Notes under the pieces: model-generated
Told to the model about the DNA's origin: nothing
Database searches by the model: none
The model's input: only the letters and a program-made list of their open reading frames with translations
Origin: an uncultured Mucilaginibacter sp.
GTDB taxonomy: Bacteria; Bacteroidota; Bacteroidia; Sphingobacteriales; Sphingobacteriaceae
Direction: 5' to 3'
Assembly: GCA_903864275.1 (NCBI GenBank)
Contig: CAIPFE010000010.1
Coordinates: 62,001 to 126,000 of the forward strand
Length of the DNA stretch: 64,000 bases
Shown here: piece by piece, positions 33,574 to 41,445 of the stretch
Layout of the letters: each line of letters starts with the position of its first letter
Numbering within the stretch: the first letter of the stretch is position 1
Position numbers and translations under genes: made by a program

Positions 33574-33603
33574 TTGTTAATAATTTGTTAAAATTTGTTA
33601 AAA
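33574..33603 (+). promoter_or_regulatory. Phased TTGTTAA direct repeats before the two-component operon
   Basis: Three copies (TTGTTAATAA, TTTGTTAAAA, TTTGTTAAAA) have 11- and 10-bp spacing. They end 25 bp upstream of the -7 box at 33629. OmpR/PhoB-type regulators typically bind direct repeats with this pitch, so this is a candidate autoregulation site. Confidence 0.5.
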
Positions 33604-33628
33604 GCCAAAGATGTCAGTTAATTTAAAA

Positions 33629-33636
33629 TATTTTTG
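33629..33636 (+). promoter_or_regulatory. TAttTTTG (-7) box of the sensor kinase
   Basis: Exact TAnnTTTG match 8 nt before the ATG at 33645. Confidence 0.6.
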
Positions 33637-33644
33637 TCATTAGC

Positions 33645-35468
33645 ATGAAGAAGAGGAGCATTGCACTTATAATTGGCTTGATGAGTTTTGCACTTTTGGG
33701 TGTGATGGCCATGCAATTATACTTTTTACGGCAATCCTATCAAATGAAATCCGAGCTTTTCGACCGTTCGGTTAACGAGGCCTTAAATAACGTTGTAGCC
33801 AAAGTCAGCAAGCATGATGCGCTTAATTTTTTAAACATAAGGGCAAAGGGCGGGAGTACTTACAAAAAAACATGGGGCGCAAATGATGGCCGCTTAAATG
33901 CCGACGGCGGGATCGATGATAATGGTATGCCTATAAACCCGGCTGTTGAATCAAAAAGCAGGTTAAGCAGTCGCGAAAGAAAGATAGCCGTGTTGCGTGA
34001 TAGCCTTAAACGCATGATCGCGCATAAAAAGATGGATGATGAAATGTCGCGTTTATTACAAAGTGGCTCTATAGATCTCCAGTTACATTATGAACAGTTT
34101 ACCGATGAATTTGGTATTGTACACGGCCGGATAACACCAATGATCGTCAGGAACCCGGTTCCCAAGAAACATCAAAAGCTGCATAAATATGATACCATAC
34201 GATATACATACATCGATCCGCAGTTTGGCAAACAGGTGATCTCGAATATATACCTAAACTCGGAGTGGCAGCATGAACAGGTAAGAAAGCAAAAGGAACG
34301 GCAATTGAAGCAGGTACAAAAAATGCTTGAAACCGACTCGCTTGAAAATACTCCGCGAGACAAATCGTCATTAATAGCAAACCTGGCCGAAGAGTATGGG
34401 AAATATGGCGAACCTTTAAAAATGCGCCTCGACCCGCTGTGGATTGATACCCTGCTTAGGATTGAGCTGCACAACAAAGGAATTGATTTGCCTTTTAGCT
34501 ATGAAGTGACCACAGCAAACAGCGACTCGCTGATCTTCTCGAAAGCCAACGATATTACCGGTGCCAGGCCTGCTTTTAATAACATAACTATTTATCAGAC
34601 ACCTATATTCAGTAAAGATGTGATCAATGACCCGGGGTTGATCAGGCTTGCTTTCCCGCAAAAAAACTCGCTGATATTAAACCGGATGACCGCGACAATG
34701 GCTACTACCGGCGGCCTGCTGATTGTTTTGGTATTTTGTTTCGGATACACCATTTTTTCCATCCTGAGACAAAAAAAGGTGTCGGAAATGAAGAATGATT
34801 TTATCAACAATATGACCCATGAGTTTAAAACTCCTGTATCAACCATAATGATTGCCAGCGAAGCTTTAAAGGATAACGAAATAGCACAGGACAAAAGCCG
34901 TGTCTCGAGGCTTGCCAATATCATTTATGAGGAAAACGAACGCTTAGGCAGCCATATTGAACGGGTATTGAATATCGCCCGTATTGAAAAGGACGATTTT
35001 AAATTAGAGAAAACCCCCCTGGATGTTAATGATATGATAGCGGTTGTTATCGACAGTATGGCGCTTAAGCTGCAAAAGCACAACGCCACAGTAACATTGC
35101 AGCTTGATGCCGAAAATGCTGTGATAAACGCCGACGAACTGCATTTTTCAAATGTGATCTATAACCTGGTTGACAATGCTATTAAATATAGTGTAAATGA
35201 GCCTGACATCACTATAAGCACGCTGAATAAAAACGCGCAGGTAGTGATAAAGGTTGCGGATAAGGGCATAGGCATGAGCCGCGACCAGCAAACGAAGATA
35301 TTTGAACAGTTTTATCGCATACCTACCGGCAACCTTCACGATGTTAAAGGCTTTGGATTAGGTTTGAGCTACGTGAATACTGTTGTAAAAAGACTTAACG
35401 GAATTATAAGTGTTAAGTCGGAAAAAGAAAAAGGCTCGGAGTTTGAGTTGAAATTCCAGGCGACGTGA
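33645..35468 (+). CDS. Membrane sensor histidine kinase (RprX-like)
   Basis: This 607-residue kinase has an N-terminal membrane helix (about 7-29) and a large periplasmic sensor region (30-350) with many charged residues and no recognised domain. A second helix (about 356-378) follows, then a HisKA domain with His392 in NDFINNMTHEFKTPVSTI. The HATPase domain has YNLVDNAIKYS, VADKGIGMSRDQQTKIFEQFYR and VKGFGLGLSYVNTV. It pairs with the OmpR-type regulator 145 nt downstream. Domain layout and gene order resemble RprX/RprY of Bacteroides fragilis. The signal is unknown. Confidence 0.93.
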   Translation: MKKRSIALIIGLMSFALLGVMAMQLYFLRQSYQMKSELFDRSVNEALNNVVAKVSKHDALNFLNIRAKGGSTYKKTWGANDGRLNADGGIDDNGMPINPAVESKSRLSSRERKIAVLRDSLKRMIAHKKMDDEMSRLLQSGSIDLQLHYEQFTDEFGIVHGRITPMIVRNPVPKKHQKLHKYDTIRYTYIDPQFGKQVISNIYLNSEWQHEQVRKQKERQLKQVQKMLETDSLENTPRDKSSLIANLAEEYGKYGEPLKMRLDPLWIDTLLRIELHNKGIDLPFSYEVTTANSDSLIFSKANDITGARPAFNNITIYQTPIFSKDVINDPGLIRLAFPQKNSLILNRMTATMATTGGLLIVLVFCFGYTIFSILRQKKVSEMKNDFINNMTHEFKTPVSTIMIASEALKDNEIAQDKSRVSRLANIIYEENERLGSHIERVLNIARIEKDDFKLEKTPLDVNDMIAVVIDSMALKLQKHNATVTLQLDAENAVINADELHFSNVIYNLVDNAIKYSVNEPDITISTLNKNAQVVIKVADKGIGMSRDQQTKIFEQFYRIPTGNLHDVKGFGLGLSYVNTVVKRLNGIISVKSEKEKGSEFELKFQAT

Positions 35469-35472
35469 ATTG

Positions 35473-35602
35473 GAGTCCGAAAGTCGGTCCCGATAGCTAT
35501 CGGGAGTCCGGAAGTCCGAAAGAAGCTGCAGAAGCGTTTTTATGGAGTGGATGATATTAATTAAAGACAAATAATCTTTCGGACTTTCGGACTTCCGGAC
35601 TC
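35473..35602. repeat. AGTCCGAAAG-word inverted repeat inside the two-component operon
   Basis: A perfect 19-bp pair lies at 35504-35522 and 35584-35602 (GAGTCCGGAAGTCCGAAAG and its complement). An extra left word is at 35473-35485. A nested 16-bp perfect palindrome, CCCGATAGCTATCGGG, is at 35489-35504. Everything lies between the kinase stop and the regulator start. Confidence 0.85.
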
Positions 35603-35612
35603 AAAAAACAAT

Positions 35613-36305
35613 ATGAAAAAAATATTACTGGTTGAAGATGATCCTAATTTAGGTTTACTGTTGCAGGATTACCTGCAGCTGAAAGGTAAATTTGATGTTG
35701 TTTTGTGCAAAGACGGCGAGGAAGGATTGCGAAGCTTTACCAAAAACACTTACGATTTGCTGATACTTGATGTGATGATGCCTAAGAAGGATGGTTTCAC
35801 TTTAGGTAAGGATATCCGCAAAATAAACAGCCATGTACCTATTATTTTTGCGACAGCAAAAGGCATGATAGAAGATAAAACCCAGGCTTTTAATTTAGGA
35901 GGGGACGATTATATAACCAAACCTTTCCGTATAGAGGAATTATTGCTCCGTATAAATGCTTTGCTTAAACGGGCCAGCAATTCCGAAAAAAATGAAGAGG
36001 AAAAACAAACCACATTTAAAGTAGGCCGCTATACCTTTGAATACACATCGCAAATAATTACTATCGGGGATGTACAGCAAAAGCTATCAACCAAGGAAGC
36101 TGAATTGCTGCGTTTGCTTTGCCTGCGTAAAAACGAAGTGCTTACCCGCGAAGAAGCTTTGCTGAACATATGGCACGATGATAATTATTTCAATGGCCGG
36201 AGCATGGACGTTTTTTTAAGTAAGATCCGCAAGTATTTGAAAGATGACCCCAATGTGGAGATCATAAACGTGCATGGCAGGGGGTATAAATTGCTGATCA
36301 ATTAA
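35613..36305 (+). CDS. OmpR-family response regulator (RprY-like)
   Basis: This 230-residue regulator has a receiver domain (residues 1-120) with acidic pair VEDD, phospho-acceptor Asp53 in LLILDVMMPKKDG and TKPF Lys. The switch position carries ATAKG. The C-terminal winged helix (about 130-230) has LSTKEAELLRLLCLRKNEVLTREEALLNIW and SMDVFLSKIRKYLKDDPNVEIINVHGRGYKL. It should be phosphorylated by the upstream kinase. Its stop overlaps the stop of the convergent VOC gene by 4 nt. Confidence 0.94.
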   Translation: MKKILLVEDDPNLGLLLQDYLQLKGKFDVVLCKDGEEGLRSFTKNTYDLLILDVMMPKKDGFTLGKDIRKINSHVPIIFATAKGMIEDKTQAFNLGGDDYITKPFRIEELLLRINALLKRASNSEKNEEEKQTTFKVGRYTFEYTSQIITIGDVQQKLSTKEAELLRLLCLRKNEVLTREEALLNIWHDDNYFNGRSMDVFLSKIRKYLKDDPNVEIINVHGRGYKLLIN

Positions 36306-36655
36306 TCATCCCGCAGCTCTTCGCCGAAATGGATAATATTCTCATTATTATCAAGTATGCTGAACTGCTTCATTTTCCAGGGCATTTCCTTTAATGCGCC
36401 ATTGGGGTGCACAACGCCAAGCGGCTCATATTCTGCATACAATTTATCCACGTCGGTTACATTAATATAGCACCCGGTATTTTTCGCAATTTCAGGGTCC
36501 GAACATGGCCACAGGTGCAGGTTTATTTTATCCCGGCCTAAAATAATATAGCCCTCCCAGCTGGAGTGAAAAGTAAACCCCAATTTTTCGGTATAGAAAC
36601 TTATGGTTTCTTTTTCGTTTAATGATGCTAAAATGGGTACGGCTGATTTAAGCAT
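36302..36655 (-). CDS. VOC/glyoxalase-fold (bleomycin-resistance-like) protein
   Basis: This 117-residue single-domain VOC protein has VPILASLNEKETISFYTEKLGFTFHSSWEGYIILGRDKINLHLW, then CYINVTDVDKLYAEYEPLG and FSILDNNENIIHFGEEL. The pattern is like the bleomycin-binding and small glyoxalase-like members, which dimerise and bind a hydrophobic ligand or metal. His and Glu near metal-ligand positions are visible (LHLW, IIHFGEE). Real substrate unknown. It overlaps the response regulator end by 4 nt in convergent orientation. Confidence 0.85.
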   Translation of the reverse strand: MLKSAVPILASLNEKETISFYTEKLGFTFHSSWEGYIILGRDKINLHLWPCSDPEIAKNTGCYINVTDVDKLYAEYEPLGVVHPNGALKEMPWKMKQFSILDNNENIIHFGEELRDD

Positions 36656-36706
36656 GGTGTTTTATTAACTCATTAGCCAAATATACCTCAAAATAATAAT
36701 TGCCTG

Positions 36707-36720
36707 TAACAAATTTGTTA
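36707..36720. promoter_or_regulatory. TAACAAATTTGTTA palindrome upstream of the M28 peptidase
   Basis: Perfect 14-bp palindrome 33 bp upstream of the TAtgTTTG box. It contains the TTTGTTA word that is phased three times before the two-component operon, so it could be a shared regulator site. Confidence 0.35.
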
Positions 36721-36753
36721 AGGCACATTTTTAGTTTTCCAATTTTTAATAAA

Positions 36754-36761
36754 TATGTTTG
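36754..36761 (+). promoter_or_regulatory. TAtgTTTG (-7) box of the M28 peptidase
   Basis: Exact TAnnTTTG match 25 nt upstream of the ATG at 36787. Confidence 0.6.
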
Positions 36762-36786
36762 TTGATAACTGATCAAATTATTTGTT

Positions 36787-38346
36787 ATGAATATAAAGCT
36801 ACTGTATTCGTGCCTGCTTGTCGCAGGCGCTATCGGCACGTCCTGTGCACAGGAAACGGTTGACACCGCAATGGTTAGAAAAATACGTGAAGAAGGCTTA
36901 AACCATTCCAAAGTGATGGAAACGGCCTTTTATCTTACCGATGTTTCCGGTCCCCGCATTTCCGGTTCTCCGGAGCTAAAACATGCCCAGGATTGGGCGG
37001 TAAACCAATTAAAATCATGGGGGTTGGTAAATGCACAGCGCGAACCCTGGGGGAAATTCGGCAAAGGCTGGGAAGTTCAAAAAAACTACGCGGCTATAAC
37101 AACGCCGTATTACCATGCCATTGTAGCCATTCCCAAAGCATGGACACCCGGCACTAACGGTCCGGTTCACGGTGATATTGTTTTAATAAAAGCCGATACC
37201 ATTACCGACCTTGACAAATATAAAGGCACCCTGCAGGGTAAAATTGTGATATTTGATGCCAAAGCAGGCACCGAGCGTACTTTTAAACCCGATGCTACAA
37301 GAGTCACCGACGATGAGCTTGATGCAATGGCTAAAGCTACATCGCAGCCTGCCGGCCCCCGCAGGGCCATTGACCGTAACTCACCGGCCTTCAGGGCGCG
37401 TGCTTTGCGTACGGCTATTAATGCATTTTTACAAACTGAAAACGTTGCCCTTATATTGAGCCAGGCGCGTGGCAGCGATGGCACGGTATTTACAACAAAT
37501 GGCGCCTCCTATGCCGATACTGCGAAAGCCGTTTCGCCCGAACTCGAAACCAGCGGCGAAGATTACCAGCGCATTTTGCGTTTGGTAAAAGCAGGCATAA
37601 AAGTGACGATGGAGGCTGATATTAAAACGCAGTTTTTCACCGACGACCTGCAGGGCTATGATGTTGTAGCTGAAATACCCGGCACCGATAAAAAGCTGAA
37701 AGACCAGGTGGTAATGGTTGGCGGTCACCTTGATTCGTGGCACGGGGCAACCGGCGCCACCGATAATGGAGCAGGAAGCGCCGTGATGATGGAGACAATG
37801 CGCATTTTAAAAGCCGTTAACTTTAAGCCCCGCCGCACAATTCGCATTGCGCTGTGGAGCTCCGAGGAGCAGGGTTTATTTGGCTCACGCGGATATGTGC
37901 TCAACCACTTTGGTGACCTGAAAACAATGGAGCTCAAGCCCGAACAGGCAAAAGTTTCGGCCTATTACAACCTTGATAACGGTACCGGTAAAATACGCGG
38001 TATATATTTACAGGGAGACTCCCTTGCCGGGCCGATTTTTAAAGCGTGGCTTGAGCCTTTTAAAGACCTGGGCGCTTCAACCATTACCATCCGCAATACG
38101 GGCAGTACTGACCATGTTTCTTTCGATGCGGTTGGTATTCCCGGTTTTCAATTTATACAGGACGGGCTTGACTATGGCGCACGCACACACCACAGCAACC
38201 AGGATACCTATGATAAATTGAGCGAAGATGATTTGAAACAGGCAGCTACCATCGTGGCATCATTTGTTTATAATACTTCGCAGCGCGATGAAATGATACC
38301 CCGGAAAGAATTGCCAAAACCACAGCCTGCAGTGGCGAGAAACTGA
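36787..38346 (+). CDS. M28-family metallopeptidase with PA domain
   Basis: This 519-residue exported aminopeptidase-like enzyme has a signal peptide (MNIKLLYSCLLVAGAIGTSCAQ), a PA-type insert (about 110-260) and a C-terminal M28 catalytic domain. The two-zinc site is complete: GGHLDSWHGATGATDNGAGSA (His and bridging Asp), ALWSSEEQGLFGS (catalytic and metal Glu), YYNLDNGTG (Asp) and RTHHSNQDTYD (His). It should release N-terminal residues from peptides in the periplasm or outside the cell. It is a single gene with its own promoter, next to the two-component operon. Confidence 0.93.
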   Translation: MNIKLLYSCLLVAGAIGTSCAQETVDTAMVRKIREEGLNHSKVMETAFYLTDVSGPRISGSPELKHAQDWAVNQLKSWGLVNAQREPWGKFGKGWEVQKNYAAITTPYYHAIVAIPKAWTPGTNGPVHGDIVLIKADTITDLDKYKGTLQGKIVIFDAKAGTERTFKPDATRVTDDELDAMAKATSQPAGPRRAIDRNSPAFRARALRTAINAFLQTENVALILSQARGSDGTVFTTNGASYADTAKAVSPELETSGEDYQRILRLVKAGIKVTMEADIKTQFFTDDLQGYDVVAEIPGTDKKLKDQVVMVGGHLDSWHGATGATDNGAGSAVMMETMRILKAVNFKPRRTIRIALWSSEEQGLFGSRGYVLNHFGDLKTMELKPEQAKVSAYYNLDNGTGKIRGIYLQGDSLAGPIFKAWLEPFKDLGASTITIRNTGSTDHVSFDAVGIPGFQFIQDGLDYGARTHHSNQDTYDKLSEDDLKQAATIVASFVYNTSQRDEMIPRKELPKPQPAVARN

Positions 38347-38367
38347 GGTTGGTTGAGTACTTCTTTT

Positions 38368-38817
38368 TTATTGTTTTAGTCTTTTATCAAATATAAAGGG
38401 TTGGGTTTTGATCAGCCTGATCTGTCTGAAATCTTTATGTTCAGGGTTTATCAGGTAATTGAATTCTTCCTCTATTATGGATGAGGGCACCTGTAATATC
38501 GCCGATTCGTTTCCGTTTATCCACGCCTCGCCGATATTTTGCGTGAATGACATTTCATTATAATCGGCCCAATAAGGCGGCAGATCATTTAGCCGGATAG
38601 CTTCTATTGCGATATGATCGGGGATTTCGATGGTCATGATGCTAAAAAGCTGGCTTAAGCCGGCCTGGCTGCGATGAACTGTATTTTCAAGACAAGCTAA
38701 TGAACGCGAGGACGCAGTATAGATCATGTAAACATCATTTGGGTTCCAGCGTGCTGCGTTGCCGGAAGCGAACAATTTACCGGCGAACCTGGTGGCAGTT
38801 ATCCTGTAAACCAACAT
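38368..38817 (-). CDS. RES-domain toxin (NAD+-degrading type)
   Basis: This 149-residue RES toxin has MLVYRITATRFAGKLFASGNAARWNPNDVYMIYTASSRSLACLENTVH, holding the conserved Arg, Tyr and Glu-bearing segments, and QVPSSIIEEEFNYLINPEHKDF near the C-terminus. RES toxins (MbcT, ParT, Res) deplete NAD+ or ADP-ribosylate targets. It starts 2 nt after the antitoxin gene, the standard order of Xre/RES type II modules. The NPxH ending is intact, so it looks functional. Confidence 0.92.
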   Translation of the reverse strand: MLVYRITATRFAGKLFASGNAARWNPNDVYMIYTASSRSLACLENTVHRSQAGLSQLFSIMTIEIPDHIAIEAIRLNDLPPYWADYNEMSFTQNIGEAWINGNESAILQVPSSIIEEEFNYLINPEHKDFRQIRLIKTQPFIFDKRLKQ

Positions 38818-38819
38818 AG

Positions 38820-39359
38820 TTAAGCCAGATCACCGAATTCAATGCGGATGAGTTCTTCTTCGATGAGCCGGATGCCGGTAATGGTATCCATCAAATCAAA
38901 AGGCAATTGGTTGCCGAGCCCATAAGCAGGTGTATTAAGCCATTGATGAAAGTTACTTGCCGAGCCAAATATTTCGGCGCCTTTATCAAAAAGGGCGAAT
39001 GATTTAAGCAGCTTTTCACTTAGCGAGGCATCAAGCGTTAACTCACGGGTAACGTGGTTTTGTATAGTTTTAACGGTTGTTTTAAATGTTTCCTGGAACT
39101 CATCCTGGGTAAAGCCCGAAAGCGAAAGAAAATCAAGAGCGGCTTTGGCATTAAGCCCTTTTTTTGACTGATTTAACAAGCTGATATCATCGCTGTAAAG
39201 TGATTTGTAGCCGTAAGCTACCTCTGGCTCGGACACCCGATCAGCACGGTTAATATCATCATTGTTATAACTAAAGTATTTTTTGCCGCCCTTTTTTGCC
39301 GGGAGCGCAACAGTAGTTTTTTTTTTAGTTAGCGTAGCTTTATACTTTTTAGCAGCCAT
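38820..39359 (-). CDS. Xre/MbcA/ParS-family antitoxin
   Basis: This 179-residue antitoxin has a Lys-rich N-terminal tail (residues 1-28), an Xre-like helical domain (GLNAKAALDFLSLSGFTQDEFQETFKTTVKTIQNH) and a C-terminal toxin-binding DUF2384 domain (LLKSFALFDKGAEIFGSASNFHQWLNTPAYGLGNQLPFDLMDTITGIRLIEEELIRIEFG). It neutralises the RES toxin encoded 2 nt downstream and probably represses the operon. A TAtaTTTG box lies at 39379-39386. Confidence 0.92.
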   Translation of the reverse strand: MAAKKYKATLTKKKTTVALPAKKGGKKYFSYNNDDINRADRVSEPEVAYGYKSLYSDDISLLNQSKKGLNAKAALDFLSLSGFTQDEFQETFKTTVKTIQNHVTRELTLDASLSEKLLKSFALFDKGAEIFGSASNFHQWLNTPAYGLGNQLPFDLMDTITGIRLIEEELIRIEFGDLA

Positions 39360-39378
39360 CTCATCTTTATTTATAAAA

Positions 39379-39386
39379 CAAATATA
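39379..39386 (-). promoter_or_regulatory. TAtaTTTG (-7) box of the toxin-antitoxin operon
   Basis: Exact TAnnTTTG match 19 nt upstream of the antitoxin ATG, within an A+T-rich gap suited to antitoxin autoregulation. Confidence 0.6.
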
Positions 39387-39432
39387 GAAAAATTTCTATA
39401 AATAAAAGAATTTTTTCCACATTTTGTTTTTA

Positions 39433-40833
39433 TTAAATTTCTATTTTTTGGTGCTGATAGGGTATCTCAACAGCATTAAATCCCTTATCCAATATTTTCA
39501 GCCGAAAATGCTTTTGTACTTCATATTCGCCATGCACCAGGAATATTGTTTTTACTTTTCCAGTATTTTGGGATGATATAAAATGCAGTAGGTCATCATA
39601 ATCTCCATGAGCGCTCATTGATCTTATGGATTGTACCTGTGCTTTTACCTCAAATCTTTCTCCATAGATAGAAACCTCCTTGTCGCCCTTTAATAAATGC
39701 CCGCCTAATGAGTTCGGTTCGCAATAGCCAACTATTAAAATCGTGCAATTCTCTTTACCGATATTGTTTTTTATATGATGCTTTACCCGCCCTGCTTCCG
39801 CCATTCCCGATGCCGAAATAATCACGCAGGGTTCGTGCCGGTCATTTAATGCTTTCGATTCATCTGTCGATTCCACAAAATGCAGCCCCTTAAAGCCGAA
39901 CGGGTTTGCATCTACTTTTAAAATATCACTAACTTCCTTATTGTAAACCTCAGGATGATCCATCATAACCCGGGTGGCTTTTTCCGAGAGTGGGCTGTCA
40001 ACAAAATAATCCAGATCAGGCAGTATGCCTTTTAGCTCAAGCGAGTTTAATGCATATAATAATTCCTGGGTACGACCGACGCTAAATGCGGGGATAATTA
40101 CTTTCCCGTTATTGTTTATGCACGTTTCCCTGATTATTTCAAGTAGTTTCTCAGCAATTGGCCCGGCTTCCTTATGTAACGAGTCTCCGTAAGTTGACTC
40201 CAGCAAAATATAATCGGCTTGTGGAAACTCCTGCGGGCTTTTTAACAATATATCTCCATAACGGCCTACATCACCGCTAAAAGTTATTTGGGTTTGTTTA
40301 CCATTTTCTAAAACTGATAAATGTATTGCCGCGCTGCCTAACAGGTGGCCGGCATCCGTAAATTGAAATTTTACCGATGGCGTTATTGCATATTCCTGGT
40401 GATAATCGAGCGTTTTAAATTGTTTTAGCGCATCAGTCACCTGCTCTTCGGTATATAAAGCGCTCAGTAACGGTAAATTGTTTTTCCGCCGGTGCTTATT
40501 ACTGTATTCGGTGTCCATCATTTGTATATGGGCCGAATCCAGTAATAGTATTTTCACAAGGTCTAAAGTTGGCGGGGTACAAAATATTTGCCCGTTAAAG
40601 CCTTCTGCAACTAGGCGGGGGATTAAGCCGCAATGATCAATGTGCGCGTGTGATAAAATAAGATAATCAACCCTTTGGGGATTAAAGCCGAAATGTTCGT
40701 TCAATTCTTCGGTGCGCTCGCCCATGCCCTGAAACATACCGCAATCCAATAAAATGCGCGTTCCGTCATTTAAAGTAACTAAATGTTTGCTCCCGGTTAC
40801 AACACGGGCCGCTCCATGAAAGGTTATATTCAT
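39433..40833 (-). CDS. Metallo-beta-lactamase/beta-CASP RNase-like protein
   Basis: This 466-residue protein has the MBL motif LSHAHIDHCGLIPRL, DAGHLLGSA and SGDVGRYGDILL. A beta-CASP insert (about 215-370) follows with LLESTYGDSLH, PAFSVGRTQELLYAL and VIISASGMAEAGRVKHH. The C-terminal RNA-specificity segment has SMSAHGDYDDLLHFI and the final metal-ligand motif FLVHGEYEVQ. This is the CPSF/Ysh1-like nuclease layout and suggests an RNA endo- or exonuclease. It is cytosolic and monocistronic. Divergent from blaI. Confidence 0.92.
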   Translation of the reverse strand: MNITFHGAARVVTGSKHLVTLNDGTRILLDCGMFQGMGERTEELNEHFGFNPQRVDYLILSHAHIDHCGLIPRLVAEGFNGQIFCTPPTLDLVKILLLDSAHIQMMDTEYSNKHRRKNNLPLLSALYTEEQVTDALKQFKTLDYHQEYAITPSVKFQFTDAGHLLGSAAIHLSVLENGKQTQITFSGDVGRYGDILLKSPQEFPQADYILLESTYGDSLHKEAGPIAEKLLEIIRETCINNNGKVIIPAFSVGRTQELLYALNSLELKGILPDLDYFVDSPLSEKATRVMMDHPEVYNKEVSDILKVDANPFGFKGLHFVESTDESKALNDRHEPCVIISASGMAEAGRVKHHIKNNIGKENCTILIVGYCEPNSLGGHLLKGDKEVSIYGERFEVKAQVQSIRSMSAHGDYDDLLHFISSQNTGKVKTIFLVHGEYEVQKHFRLKILDKGFNAVEIPYQHQKIEI

Positions 40834-40907
40834 CGGTTAGTGTAAGGAGACGGAAAGCTACAAAAATGCCTGAAATAAAAGCAATTAAAATAAAACTAAG
40901 AATTTAG

Positions 40908-40938
40908 TTGTAAAATTCGTTTTAATAATTTAATTTTG
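40908..40938 (+). promoter_or_regulatory. Promoter of the blaI-M56 operon
   Basis: TTG (40908-40910), 20 nt, TAatTTTG (40931-40938): both Bacteroidota elements at consensus spacing. The transcript would start near 40942 and include the whole GTTGTAA repeat as a leader of about 130 nt. Confidence 0.65.
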
Positions 40939-40944
40939 ATTAGG

Positions 40945-41066
40945 TTGTGATAAAAAGTTAAGAAAAGTTGTGATGGTTGTAAAAGTTGTAGATGGAATGC
41001 TGCAACATTTTTAACTTTTTACAACCTATGCAACTTCTTCCAACCTCTGCAACTGTTACAACAACA
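40945..41066 (+). repeat. GTTGTAA-word inverted repeat forming the blaI leader
   Basis: Left words GGTTGTGA, AGTTAAG, GTTGTGATGG and GGTTGTAAAAGTT. Right words AACTTTTTACAACC, GCAACTTCTTCCAACC and GTTACAAC. A stem of about 13 bp with one bulge forms around 40976-41028. Same word as at 242-416. Confidence 0.75.
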
Positions 41067-41071
41067 AAACA

Positions 41072-41443
41072 ATGGAAATAAAAGAATTAACCCGAGCCGA
41101 AGAGCAAATAATGCAAGTGCTTTGGCAATTGCAAAAAGGGTATGTAAAAGATGTTCTTGAAGTACTGCCCGAACCAAAACCAGCTTATAATACAGTATCA
41201 ACCATCATCCGGATACTGGAAACAAAAGGCTTTGTGGGGCATACGGCCTACGGCAAAAGCCACGAATATCACCCGGTGATAAGCAAAGATCAATATCAAA
41301 ATTTCGCTACCGATAAGTTGATGAACGGATACTTCGACAATTCGGTGAAACGGATGTTCTCGTATTTTGTAAAAAAAGAAAAGATCGACCTGAAGGAAGC
41401 TGACGAGATCATGAAACTTATTGAAAAACTTAAAGAAAAATAA
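41072..41443 (+). CDS. BlaI/MecI/CopY-family transcriptional repressor
   Basis: This 123-residue winged-helix repressor has MEIKELTRAEEQIMQVLWQLQKGYVKDVLEVLP, then PAYNTVSTIIRILETKGFVGHTAYGKSHEYHPV, the DNA-binding part, and a C-terminal dimerisation helix region. BlaI proteins repress their operon until the partner M56 protein triggers their inactivation. The M56 gene starts 2 nt downstream. The leader holds a GTTGTAA repeat that could double as an operator region. Confidence 0.93.
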   Translation: MEIKELTRAEEQIMQVLWQLQKGYVKDVLEVLPEPKPAYNTVSTIIRILETKGFVGHTAYGKSHEYHPVISKDQYQNFATDKLMNGYFDNSVKRMFSYFVKKEKIDLKEADEIMKLIEKLKEK

Positions 41444-41445
41444 TT

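Larger units (their letters stand above)
33293..33644. other. A+T-rich divergent regulatory gap
   Basis: 352 bases between the T9SS gene (-) and the sensor kinase (+), with no open frame of note. The right half contains three phased TTGTTAA words (33574-33603), an inverted copy TTTAACAAAC (33539-33548) and the kinase promoter box at 33629. The left half is featureless by eye. Confidence 0.6.
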
